From Pseudomonadota bacterium (GTDB taxonomy: Bacteria; Myxococcota_A; UBA796; UBA9615), in the NCBI GenBank assembly GCA_024229515.1, contig JAAESI010000026.1, forward strand, positions 1 through 64,000: a stretch of DNA of 64,000 bases, read 5' to 3'. Of this stretch, positions 27,401 through 35,033 are shown piece by piece. The notes beneath the pieces are model-generated. The model was not told the origin of the DNA. It did no database searches and was given only the letters and a program-made list of their open reading frames with translations. Position 1 is the stretch's first letter. Each line of letters begins with the position of its first letter. Both the position numbers and the translations under genes were made by a program.

Positions 27401-27804
27401 GCCACATCGAGACCGCCCGGTCCGCCGCCGCGATCCTGAACGCGGGGGGCCACGTCACGGTCGGGGGGCACGGCCAGCTGCAGGGGCTGGGCACGCACTG
27501 GGAGATGTGGGCGCTGGCGTCCGAGGGAGCGATGACCCCAGCCCAGGCGCTGGCCGCGGGCACCATCGAGGGAGCGCGATACCTCGGCATGGAGGAGCAC
27601 CTGGGGAGCGTGGAGGCGGGCAAGCTGGCCGACTTCGTGATCCTGGGGAGCGACCCCCTGGAGGACATCCGCAACAGCGCGGACATCCGCTACGTGGTCA
27701 AGAACGGCGAGTTGTACGACGCCGCCACGATGGATCGGTTGTGGCCGGAGCCCGCCGAGCGCGCGCCGCTGCTGTGGGAGCGCGCCCTGCCCGCTACCGA
27801 CTGA
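24493..27804 (+). CDS. TolB-like WD40 propeller / amidohydrolase fusion
   Basis: An exported protein of 1103 residues (signal peptide to about AIAADEPP). Residues of about 30-670 carry TolB/PD40-type propeller units (YSPDGATIVFASDRGGNRHLW, VSPDGRFVYFSARGP, WSPDGRWIAYVTF). An Ala/Glu/Pro linker joins the C-terminal amidohydrolase: ITNARVITMNGDEVREGQTV, then the metal motif GLIDVHAHLHFSAMD (HxH), SVKSYQQPRR with the bridging-Lys position, and DGHSAIEHAIP. It ends LGSVEAGKLADFVILG as in imidazolonepropionase-like hydrolases. This fusion is known in several phyla; the substrate is unknown but may be a cyclic amide or peptide. Its 3' end overlaps the convergent lipoprotein gene by 11 bases. Confidence 0.9.
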   Translation: MTRPAVFALAAILFSVAIAADEPPTEPLPAPPVHEVSFETSEGTWMGVDLHPDGTKFLFDLLGDLYELPIAGGQAVRLTSGTDWDGDARYSPDGATIVFASDRGGNRHLWLMDADGSRPRALTSDPATRYSDPAWTPDGEYVVARRRFTDRSSIGIHEIWMHHRLGGAGVQLTKKEALGGATEPAVSPDGRFVYFSARGPRYSYNRDPNQGIWQIRRYDRTTGQQRPVTGEGGGAVRPTPSPDGRHLAVVRRVRATTTLEILDLHTGGLRRIGDWLDPDEQEGFAVNGLYPRMDWFDDGRRLLLTAGGCFWIVDVETGERTEIPFVASVDLSITAAVRPKRSPVADEVASKLVRWPVVSPDGSTLVFGALGSLWRMDLPDGPPERLTRDAVNEFGPAWSPDGRWIAYVTFEDSVGGSVRVIPARGGRSRTVGEVGPKYSNPSFSPDGRELVMLRGSGSHVRGKALAWELWSDVITMTIATGETALVTATQGGKRGARPRFAPDGARILFPEDRGSDVPHMPANGALVSINRDGTDRRDVLTVPLASDIVTSPDGRWAAFHEDHHVWLARLPQAGQGPLGLAKDGGPVPTWRLTEATGDWADFSWDSGRVTWGNGPELRQIALADVIAWEEDRQERARLAAEEAAAAAESETPPEGEEAEAPEEPQVPPSTSTPIDLRVPRLVPTASIAITNARVITMNGDEVREGQTVLTDGDRIVAVAADGTQELGPEVHVVDGTGLTIIPGLIDVHAHLHFSAMDVMPEAHWQYYANLAYGVTTVHDPSAFSDQVFTYGEMVETGRLVGPRVFSTGMILYGASSQSAAVVNSPEDALRHVRRMKTLGAISVKSYQQPRREQRQWIVEACRAEGLLDVPEGGGDTFGNLGMVLDGHSAIEHAIPTVPLYEDVQRLFAESDTYYSPTLLVAYGGPSGEFYFYGEGGVWDDPRLGTFVPPYVLDGKARRPRVQIQDPAEWRHIETARSAAAILNAGGHVTVGGHGQLQGLGTHWEMWALASEGAMTPAQALAAGTIEGARYLGMEEHLGSVEAGKLADFVILGSDPLEDIRNSADIRYVVKNGELYDAATMDRLWPEPAERAPLLWERALPATD

Positions 27805-29617
27805 GGTTCATGCCGCCGGGGTACAGGTAGCTAGTCCAGTCGCCGTAGCCGTACGCCGTGATGCTGAACGCCGCGGTCCCCTCGATGACGTGCGAGCCGG
27901 CGCTCAGCGGCACCCGGGCGACGAGGAAGCCGGTGGGGTCGATCTCGTCGAAGTCCGTGATCGGCACGCCGTCCAGGTCGACGCCGGTGCCGTCTTCGAT
28001 GACGACGTTGATGAAGTTGGTCTCGTAGCTGTCGGGCACGAGGAAGTCGTACCGGGTGCGCCACTGGAGGCGGGGGATGCCCGAGCCCATCGCGGGATCG
28101 CCGTCCGTGCCGCCGCCGTTGGCTTCGGCCCCCATGACGCCCTGCCACACGAACATCTGGTTGCTCGCGTCGACCACGAAGTCCGCGGCGCTGTCGAACT
28201 GGAAGTACTCGCCGGCGTTCAGGGTCACCGGGCTGGCCACCGCCGGGTCGAAGCTGATGTTGGTGCCGTCGTTGAGCGCCATCACCCGGTAGATCGAGTT
28301 GGCGAGGCCGCTGCCGGCGGGGAGTCGGACAGCGCTCATCACCGTCTGAGTGCCCCACGTCTCCGTCGGGAGGGCCATCTCCTCGACGTGGTCGCAGGCG
28401 CCGAGGTTGTAGGGCATGTAGGTGCAGCCGTGGCCGGAGATGACGGCGACGGGCTCGGTCGCGGCGATGACCGAGCCGGTCAGGTCTGCCTCCAGGTCCC
28501 AGCAGTGCGTGCCGTCCGTGGGGTAGCCCTGGCTGGAGCACCAGGCGTCCGCCCCAGAGCTCGCCGAACGGGTGACGATCTGCGCGACGTCGCCTCGGTT
28601 CAGGGTGAACGAGGTGCTGCCTCCCGGGGCGACCGCGCCGGGGCTCCCGCTCGCGGTGTAGGCGGTCGAATCAAGATCGACGGTGGTGCCGTCGACGGTG
28701 CCCACGATGGCGACGAATCCGGGGGACCAGGACTCGGTCAGGTCGCTGCCCCAGGTGGGCCAGCCGCCGACCATGTAGCTGCCCGTGAGCACGTGCTCGG
28801 GCAGCAGCATGGAGGCGTCGTTGGTGTAGCTGTTGGCGAAGCCCGCGAAGTAGTGCAGCGGGTTGTACTGGTAGGCCGCTACGGGGATGTTCGACTCCAC
28901 CTCGTAGGCGCCGATCGGCACGGTCACCGAGGACGTGGCCGAGGTCTGCAGGGTCGGCTCGTAGGCCAGCTCGAGGGCCTGGGTCTGGCCCGCGGGGATG
29001 ACCGCCGTGGTGATGACCGACGACCCTCTGCGGACCGTGATCTCAGCCGGGTCGTCGTCGGGGTTTCCGATGACCACGCCGAAGTCGTTGGCGAAGTCGG
29101 CGGCGAGCCACTGGTTCAGGGTCGGCACGGCCATGAAGTGGCAGCCGAGGTAGCTCAGCTGGGCCTCGGCGTTCTCGCACGCGCCCCAGCACTCGCCCGC
29201 GACGCAGGATTCGTCGTCGTCGCACTCCTCGGCCAGGATGGTGCTCTGGCCGTCCTCGAGGCACTCAAGCACGTCGTCGCCTTCGCAGTAGGTCGAGCCC
29301 GGGTCGCACAGCAGGCAGCCGAGCTGGTCGTGGCAGATCGGGGTGGGGGAGGCGCAGGTCTCGACCAGCTGCCAGGTGCCCTCGGTGCAGATGACGTAGT
29401 TCTGGCCCAGGCAGTCGGTCTCGCCGGGGGAGTCGCAGTCTTCGCCGATCTGGTCGTCGTCGTCGCTGGTGTCGTCGTCGTCGTCGTCGGGGGTGTCGTC
29501 GTCGTCGTCACCCGGACCGCCGGAGTCGTCGTCGTCTCCGCCACCTCCGCGTCGGCTGGGCCCGCACGCCATGAGGGTGAGGGCGAGGAGGAGGACGAGG
29601 AGTCGGGGAGCGGTCAT
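27794..29617 (-). CDS. IgGFc-binding-like surface lipoprotein (copy 1)
   Basis: The lipobox LTLMAC ends a short signal peptide. An Asp/Gly-rich linker with several DDDD runs follows, then a Cys-rich domain (CDSPGETDCLGQNYVICTEG, CDPGSTYCEGDDVLEC). The remaining 440 residues match the IgGFc-binding N-terminal family pattern: SYLGCHFMAVPTLNQ, FANDFGVVIGNP, GAYEVESNIPVAAYQYNPLH, then GHGCTYMPYNLGACDHVEEM. In bacteria the domain is found in surface proteins of unknown ligand. A paralogue lies 32 bases upstream. The last 11 bases overlap the amidohydrolase gene end. Confidence 0.85.
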   Translation of the reverse strand: MTAPRLLVLLLALTLMACGPSRRGGGGDDDDSGGPGDDDDDTPDDDDDDTSDDDDQIGEDCDSPGETDCLGQNYVICTEGTWQLVETCASPTPICHDQLGCLLCDPGSTYCEGDDVLECLEDGQSTILAEECDDDESCVAGECWGACENAEAQLSYLGCHFMAVPTLNQWLAADFANDFGVVIGNPDDDPAEITVRRGSSVITTAVIPAGQTQALELAYEPTLQTSATSSVTVPIGAYEVESNIPVAAYQYNPLHYFAGFANSYTNDASMLLPEHVLTGSYMVGGWPTWGSDLTESWSPGFVAIVGTVDGTTVDLDSTAYTASGSPGAVAPGGSTSFTLNRGDVAQIVTRSASSGADAWCSSQGYPTDGTHCWDLEADLTGSVIAATEPVAVISGHGCTYMPYNLGACDHVEEMALPTETWGTQTVMSAVRLPAGSGLANSIYRVMALNDGTNISFDPAVASPVTLNAGEYFQFDSAADFVVDASNQMFVWQGVMGAEANGGGTDGDPAMGSGIPRLQWRTRYDFLVPDSYETNFINVVIEDGTGVDLDGVPITDFDEIDPTGFLVARVPLSAGSHVIEGTAAFSITAYGYGDWTSYLYPGGMNLSR

Positions 29618-29648
29618 CCGGCCGAGTGTAGACCGGGCACGCCGGTGA

Positions 29649-31574
29649 TTAACGGGTGAAGTTCAGACCGCCCGGGTACAGGTAGCTCGTGTAGCTCGCG
29701 TACCCGTACGTGGTGATGCCGAATCCGGTGCCCGCGGAGCTCTCGATGTGGTGGGCGCCGGGGCTGATCTCGACCCGCGCGACGTCGTACCCGGTGGAGC
29801 CGATCGTCTGCCAGCCGCTCACCGGCGAGCCGTCCAACTCGACGCTCGTGGCGCTGGGGGCGACCACGTTCACGTAGTTGCGGGTGTAGGTGGCCGGCGT
29901 GAGGAAGTCGTAGGTCGACCGCACCTGCAGCCAGGGGATGCCGGAGCCCATCGCGGGGTCGCCGCCCTCGCCCTCGCCCAGGGTGTTCTCGCCGAGCATC
30001 GTCTGGGTCACGTAGAAGGTGCTGCTCCCCTCGACGGTGAAGTCCTGGTCCGTCTGGAACTGCACGAACTCGCCCGCTCCGAGGGTCACGTTCGAGGTGA
30101 CGCTGGGGCTGAAGGTGAGGGCGGTGCCGGCGTTGTTGGCGACCACCCGGTACATCGTCGGGGCGACGCCGGAGCCGCTGGGCCGGATCGGCGCGGTCAT
30201 CACCGACAGCGTGCCCCACGTCTCCACTGGGAACATCATCTCCTCGAGGTGATCGCAGGCCCACTCGTTGTAGGGCATGAACGTGCACATGTGGCCGGCG
30301 AAGACGGCGACGGACTCGGTCGCGGTGATGGTCGAGCCGGTGAGGTCGCCGTCGTCCATGGAGCAGAAGACCTCGCACTCGTCGAACGGGAGGCTGGCGG
30401 GGCAGTTGTTCTCGGTGGCCGTCTGGCCCGTGCTGCTGCAGAAGTCCCAGCCCTCGTCGGTGTCGGGCCGCTGGCTGAAGATCTGGACCACGTCGCCGCG
30501 GTTCAGCGTGATCGTGGTCGAGCCGCCGGGGGTCAGCGCGCCGGGGCTCCCGCCGGCGGTGTAGGTGCTCGAGTCGAAGGTCACCTGGGTGCCGTCGGTG
30601 GTGGCGGCGACGGTGACGAAGCCGGGGTGCCAGGCGCTCCAGTCGCCCAGCGGGGTGCCCAGGAAGTCCTGCCAGGAGCCGAAGCCCCAGGTCGGCCACG
30701 AGCTGACCATGTAGTTGCCCGACAGGGTGTGCTCCGGCAGCAGCAGGGAGGCGTCGTTGGTGAACGACGGCGTGCCGGCGATGTCGAAGTGCAGCGGGTT
30801 GTACTGGTAGGCGGCGACCGGCACGTCGGTGCTGATCTCGTAGGCGCCGCCGGTGACGGTCACGCTCTGCTGGGCGTTCTTGATCTCGGAGACCATGGCC
30901 AGCTCGATCGCGGCGGTGTTGCCCGAGGCGACCGTCTGGGTGGCGACGACGCTGCCGTTGCGGCTGACGGAGACGGTGGCGTCGGGGCCGCTGGCGGGCG
31001 CCGCGATGACGACCGCGAAGTCGTTGTCGAACTCCGCGCCGACGATGTTGGCGGTGGACACGGCGAGGAACTCGCAGCCCAGGTAGCTCATCTGCTGGGC
31101 GGCCAGATCGCAGGAGTCGAGGCACTCCCCGGCGACGCAGATGTCGGGGGCGCACTCGTCGATGACGACCTCTTCGGTGCCGTCGCTGTTGCACTCGACC
31201 ACGTTGCTGCCGTCGCAGGACAGCTGGTTGGGGGAGCAGGCGAGGCAGCCGGCGTCGGGGTCGCAGATGGGGGTGGGGTCGACGCACTCCTCCACGAGCG
31301 TCCACAGCGAGCTCTGGCACTCGACGAAGTCGTCGCCCCAGCAGGTGGTGGCGCCGTCGGGGTCGCAGTCCAGGGAGGTGTCGTCGTCGTCGCTGGCGTC
31401 GTCGTCGTCGCTGTCGTCGTCGTCGTCGTCGCTGTCGTCGTCGTCGTCGCCGGCGGCCGAGCTGTCGTCGTCGTCGTCATCGGGCTCGGCCACGGGGCGG
31501 CGCCCGAGGTTGTAGCAACCGGCGAGGACGACGAGGCCGAGGAGCGCGAGGAGGAGGGGAGTGCGGAGGCTCAT
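29649..31574 (-). CDS. IgGFc-binding-like surface lipoprotein (copy 2)
   Basis: A 641-residue paralogue of the next gene, with the same order: lipobox LVVLAGC, poly-Asp/Ser linker (DDDDDDSS, SDDDDDDSDDD), Cys-rich module (CDPDGATTCWGDDFVECQSS ...) and IgGFc-binding-like region (SYLGCEFLAVSTANIVG, GAYEISTDVPVAAYQYNPLH, GHMCTFMPYNEWACDHLEEM, GMASYTSYLYPGG-like C-terminus). The two clearly arose by tandem duplication but have diverged well beyond recent copies. The linker is encoded by long GTC (reverse strand GAC) runs near 31380-31480. A host for IgG binding is not implied; the name is only the family's. Confidence 0.85.
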   Translation of the reverse strand: MSLRTPLLLALLGLVVLAGCYNLGRRPVAEPDDDDDDSSAAGDDDDDSDDDDDDSDDDDASDDDDTSLDCDPDGATTCWGDDFVECQSSLWTLVEECVDPTPICDPDAGCLACSPNQLSCDGSNVVECNSDGTEEVVIDECAPDICVAGECLDSCDLAAQQMSYLGCEFLAVSTANIVGAEFDNDFAVVIAAPASGPDATVSVSRNGSVVATQTVASGNTAAIELAMVSEIKNAQQSVTVTGGAYEISTDVPVAAYQYNPLHFDIAGTPSFTNDASLLLPEHTLSGNYMVSSWPTWGFGSWQDFLGTPLGDWSAWHPGFVTVAATTDGTQVTFDSSTYTAGGSPGALTPGGSTTITLNRGDVVQIFSQRPDTDEGWDFCSSTGQTATENNCPASLPFDECEVFCSMDDGDLTGSTITATESVAVFAGHMCTFMPYNEWACDHLEEMMFPVETWGTLSVMTAPIRPSGSGVAPTMYRVVANNAGTALTFSPSVTSNVTLGAGEFVQFQTDQDFTVEGSSTFYVTQTMLGENTLGEGEGGDPAMGSGIPWLQVRSTYDFLTPATYTRNYVNVVAPSATSVELDGSPVSGWQTIGSTGYDVARVEISPGAHHIESSAGTGFGITTYGYASYTSYLYPGGLNFTR

Positions 31575-31771
31575 GGCGGCGGAACCTACGCGGGTGCGGG
31601 CGCGGATCCAAGGGTTCGATCAGGACGAGGGTGACGGTTCTTTTTTGACGTTCTCGGTTCTGTCACTAGATCTCCGTCCATGCGACGACGACCCCTGCCC
31701 CGCATCCGACTCATGTGCGCCAACCTCTTCCTCACCGGCTGCATCGCCCCGGACCTGTCGACCCTCGGCTT

Positions 31772-32140
31772 GTGAAGCCTTCCGTCCTGAACGTGCTGAT
31801 GTTCAACGTCTGGGGGCTCCCCTGGCCGGCGGCGCAGCACCGAAGGCGTCGGTTCCGGGGGATCCTCGAGAGCCTGTCCCAGCGTTCCGACCACCTCGTC
31901 GGGGTGCAGGAGTTGTGGGCCGGCGCGCGGCTCCCGTTCGCGAGCTTGCGTAAGGGCCCTCGCACGCGTGACTCGGGTCTCGCGTTGGGGGGCGGGTCCC
32001 GCTCCCCGATCCCACCGTCGATCACTTTCGCCGGGCCCGCGGCACCGACGCCTTGAAAGCCAAGGGCGTGCTCCGGGCGGACCTCGCCGACTCCGAGTTC
32101 GGCCCCCTCCGGGTGCTCGTGACGCACGTGTCGTTCGGCC
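31772..32140 (+). pseudogene. Truncated endonuclease/exonuclease/phosphatase-family gene
   Basis: From GTG 31772 the frame reads KPSVLNVLMFNVWGLPWPA, then RRRRFRGILESLSQRSDHLV and GVQELWAGARLP, the N-terminal pattern of EEP-family nucleases/phosphodiesterases (catalytic Glu in GVQELW). After a loss of frame near 32000-32035 the next frame continues GTDALKAKGVLRADLADSE and GPLRVLVTHVSF, the family's middle section. It stops resembling the family at about 32135, where an opposite-strand gene fragment begins. The C-terminal half, with the catalytic His, is missing. Clearly a remnant. Confidence 0.6.
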
Positions 32141-32466
32141 ACCCGCAGGCCCCGGTCGATGCGTCCCCGAAGCTCGTCGATGAGCTCGTACAGGAGCATG
32201 CCGGGGACCGTCTGGCCGAAGCGGTCCGGGGAGCGCACGTCGATCACCAACTCGAACTCGCTGTCGGGGAGGGAGCCGCCCATGAAGGTGCGCAGTTCCT
32301 CCAGGATCGTGCGCGGCATGAAGAACCGGACCGTCCCCTCGAGGGCGCGGGCGATCGCCACGAACCGGGTGAACGCGGCGTCCCGGTCTTCCCCCCAGTG
32401 CATGGAGGAGTCCGGGTTCGTGAACACGCTCGTGTCCAGGACGATGCGGCTGGCAGGCAAGCTCAT
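32132..32466 (-). pseudogene. Truncated RNA-ligase partner protein (PIN-like)
   Basis: The opposite-strand frame starts SRIVLDTSVFTNPDSS and continues RFFMPRTILEELRTFMGG, VIDVRSPDRFGQTVPGMLLY and ELIDELRGRIDRGLRVAE. That is the N-terminal part of the PIN-like RNA ligase partner family, normally about 200 residues and next to an Rnl3-type RNA ligase. Similarity ends at about 32132; the rest of the frame (to 31732) reads as unrelated Arg/Pro-rich sequence. It lies divergent from the RNA ligase remnant and abuts the EEP remnant tail to tail, as after a deletion. Confidence 0.65.
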
Positions 32467-32623
32467 GCCCCTGGGGGCTGCACGGGGGGTGCCAGAACCG
32501 GATTCGGGCCTCTGCGCCCAAGGTGCCGCCCCGGGGCTGTGTCAAATCCCCCAAAGAACGCGGACGTCCGGTGCGTGAACGCCCGACGGGGGCCGTGGTC
32601 CGGCTCTTGCTTCGTTCTGAAGC

Positions 32624-33708
32624 ATGGATGTGCAAGCGGCACAGGAAGCGGGCAAGGCGGTGCTCGACGGGTTCGACGGGTTCGAGGTCGTGCGCTTCTC
32701 CGATCGCATGGGGGGGGGACGCCGCGGGGGACGGTTCTGGTCGACGCCGGCTGATTCTCACGTACCCGCACATCGGCCGCTTCTTCGTGCTCGCCGAGGG
32801 CATCCGTGCGAATTTCACCGGCGCCTTCTCGGTGGAGGAGAAGGTCGACGGCTACAACGTGCGAATCTTCCGTCACCGGGGCCGCCTCCTGACGCTGGGG
32901 CGGGGGGGCTGGATCTGCCCGTTCACCATGGACCGCCTCCCCGATCTGGGCGAGTTGGACCCCGTCTTCGACGCACACCCCGACCTCATCCTGTGCTGCG
33001 AGGTGGCGGGCCCGAACCCGTACCTGCGGGCCGACCCGCCGCGGGCCCGGGATCAGCTCCGGCTGTTCGTGTTCGACGTCATGAAGGTGGGAGGAACGTC
33101 GCTCGAGCCGGTCACGGTGAGGGACGCGATCCTCGATCAGTTCGACCTTCCCCGCGTGCCCGTCCTGGGCATCTACACCCCCGCCGACGTGGACGCGGTG
33201 GCGGACCACGTGAGGGCCCTGGACGCCGAGGGGGGTGAGGGGATCGTGATGAAGTCGCTGACCGATCGCGTGCGCGGCAAGTACGTCACGCCGTCGATCA
33301 ACCTGCGCGACATGGAGGCGGACGCGGAGCTGATCCCCGAGTTGCCGGGCGAGTTCTTCGAGTCCCGTCTGGTGCGCATCGCCCTCGGCATCGATGGCCA
33401 TGCCGATCGAGGAGGTCGAGCAGCGCCTCGGTCACGCCCTCGTGCGCGGCCTGCGCGATGCCCTGCGTGAGGTTCGCACCCGAGGCGTCGTCGCCCGCCA
33501 GTACACGGTCCGGCTGAGGAACCGGGACAGCGCCGCGGCGCTCGTCCGACACATCGATCGAGGATCGCGCACCGTTCAGGCCCGGCAGATCAGCTGCCGA
33601 CAGGCCGCCGGGGATTCCGGGGCAGTTCAGCTCACCTTCGAGAGGATCTTCCAAACGAGCACCGGAAAGGTGCACACGTGGCTGCGGGGGCAGCTCGTGG
33701 TCGACTGA
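32624..33708 (+). pseudogene. Frameshifted Rnl3-type RNA ligase
   Basis: Across three frames the region encodes an archaeal-type ATP-dependent RNA ligase: GFDGFEVVRFSDRMGG, then (frame change at a nine-G run, 32710-32718) TPRGTVLVDAG, then (shift near 32750) RLILTYPHIGRFFVLAEGIR, motif I EEKVDGYNVRIF with the adenylated Lys, ICPFTMDRLPDL, CCEVAGPNPY, EGIVMKSLTDRVRGKY and FFESRLVRIALGID. A third shift near 33395 leads to the C-terminal domain PIEEVEQRLGHALVRGL ... QLTFERIFQTSTGKVHTWLR, ending at 33708. Domain order and length (about 360 residues) match the family, but three breaks make an intact product impossible unless the assembly is wrong. Its usual partner gene next door is also broken. 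Confidence 0.75.
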
Positions 33709-33722
33709 CGTAGCATCGCCGC

Positions 33723-35033
33723 ATGGATCCCGTAGTCATCGTCGGCGGAGGCCCCGCGGGGGCTATGTGCGGCGGCATCCTCGCCAAGCATGGCGTCGAC
33801 GTCGTGCTCTTGGAGAAGGCGCGCCACCCGCGCCCGCACCTGGGGGAGTCGCTTCAGCCGGCGGGGATCGACCTGCTGGAGGAGCACCTCGGCGTGGGGG
33901 ACGCGATCGCGGCGGCGGGCTACGCCCACAAGTTCGGCGCGGTCTACGTCTGGGGGGAGGCGCGGGAGCCCTGGAGCATCCTGTTCGACGAGCGGCTGGA
34001 GGCCTGCGTCGACACGATCACCGAGGAGGAGCTGCTCGCCAGCGACTTCGAGAAGGCGTGGCAGGTCAACCGGTCGAGCTTCGACAAGATCCTGTTCGAC
34101 GCCGCCGTCCGGCTCGGCGTGGACGCCCGGACCGACACCGAGGCGCGCAGCGTGCAGCTCGTCGACGGCCGCGTGCAGTCGGTCACCACCGGCGACGGCA
34201 CCGTCATCCCCTGCTCCTTCCTCATCGACGCCTCGGGGCAGCGCTGCCTGATGGGCCGCACCCTCGGGGTGGTGGAGACGATCGAGGACCTCCGCTCGGT
34301 CGGCGTCTACGGCTATTTCCGAAACGCGGGAGGGGTCCCGGGGGCCTTGAACCGGCACGTGCAGTTCGTCGCCACGGTGCCCGAGGGGTGGATCTGGTTC
34401 ATCCCCATCAGCGCCGAGCTCACCTCGATCGGGCTCGTGACGCGCACCGCCCGGAAGCACTCCGAGGAGGAGTTCCTCGACATCCTGAGGCGGTCGCCGA
34501 TCCCGCTGGAGGGCGGCGAGCTGATCGAGCACGAGGGGCAGTCGCGGGTGCTCCACGCCAAAGACTGGTCCTACGTCTGCACCCAGCTGGTGGGGGAGAA
34601 CTTCGCGCTCGTTGGGGACGCTGCCTGCTTCGTCGATCCGATCCTCAGCGGCGGGGTCGACCAGGCCGTCCGCAGCGGCGCCAACGCCGCCGTCGCCCTG
34701 CTCCAGGCGATCGACGGAGGGGATGCCCGCACGCCGCTGGCGGAGTACAGCGCCCAGCTGGGGCGGGAGTTCCGCTCCTACCTCCGCATGTGCCGCTACT
34801 GGTACGGCAACAACCGCGCCGTCGACGGCTTCTTCTGGGAGGCGCACGAGCAGCTGGGGGCGGCGTCGCCGAGCACCCCGCTGCGGGCGTTCGTCTACTT
34901 GACGTCGGGACGCTACGCGGCCGACCGCCACCTCCAGGTTTTCATGGAGTGGCAGGAGAAGAAGATGTTCGAGGCGCTGGGGGTGGACCCGGATCAACTG
35001 GGCCAGGTGCTTGCCGACCGCCGGAATCAGTAG
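33723..35033 (+). CDS. Flavin-dependent halogenase
   Basis: A 436-residue FAD enzyme: nucleotide loop VGGGPAGAMCGG, then HLGESLQPAG, a candidate catalytic Lys at about 70 (YAHKFGAVYVWG), and the halogenase signature WxWxIP at about residues 223-228 (GWIWFIPIS). A second flavin motif is ALVGDAACFVDPILSGGVDQA. FADH2-dependent halogenases of this type make HOCl/HOBr and chlorinate or brominate phenol, pyrrole or carrier-bound substrates; a separate flavin reductase is needed and none is visible here. Some relatives are non-halogenating oxidoreductases, so halogenation is likely, not certain. It follows the broken ligase gene by 15 bases and overlaps the end of the HemN-like gene by 7. Confidence 0.82.
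   Translation: MDPVVIVGGGPAGAMCGGILAKHGVDVVLLEKARHPRPHLGESLQPAGIDLLEEHLGVGDAIAAAGYAHKFGAVYVWGEAREPWSILFDERLEACVDTITEEELLASDFEKAWQVNRSSFDKILFDAAVRLGVDARTDTEARSVQLVDGRVQSVTTGDGTVIPCSFLIDASGQRCLMGRTLGVVETIEDLRSVGVYGYFRNAGGVPGALNRHVQFVATVPEGWIWFIPISAELTSIGLVTRTARKHSEEEFLDILRRSPIPLEGGELIEHEGQSRVLHAKDWSYVCTQLVGENFALVGDAACFVDPILSGGVDQAVRSGANAAVALLQAIDGGDARTPLAEYSAQLGREFRSYLRMCRYWYGNNRAVDGFFWEAHEQLGAASPSTPLRAFVYLTSGRYAADRHLQVFMEWQEKKMFEALGVDPDQLGQVLADRRNQ

Noticed and set aside
32053..32754. Plus-strand 233-residue frame (MKAKGVLRADLAD...)
   Set aside because: Only its first 28 residues resemble the EEP family; the rest is antisense to the PIN fragment.
31586..32818. A 410-residue minus-strand frame spanning the decayed region
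   Set aside because: Composition is Arg/Pro/Gly-rich with no homology, while the other frames show clear EEP, PIN and RNA-ligase segments.
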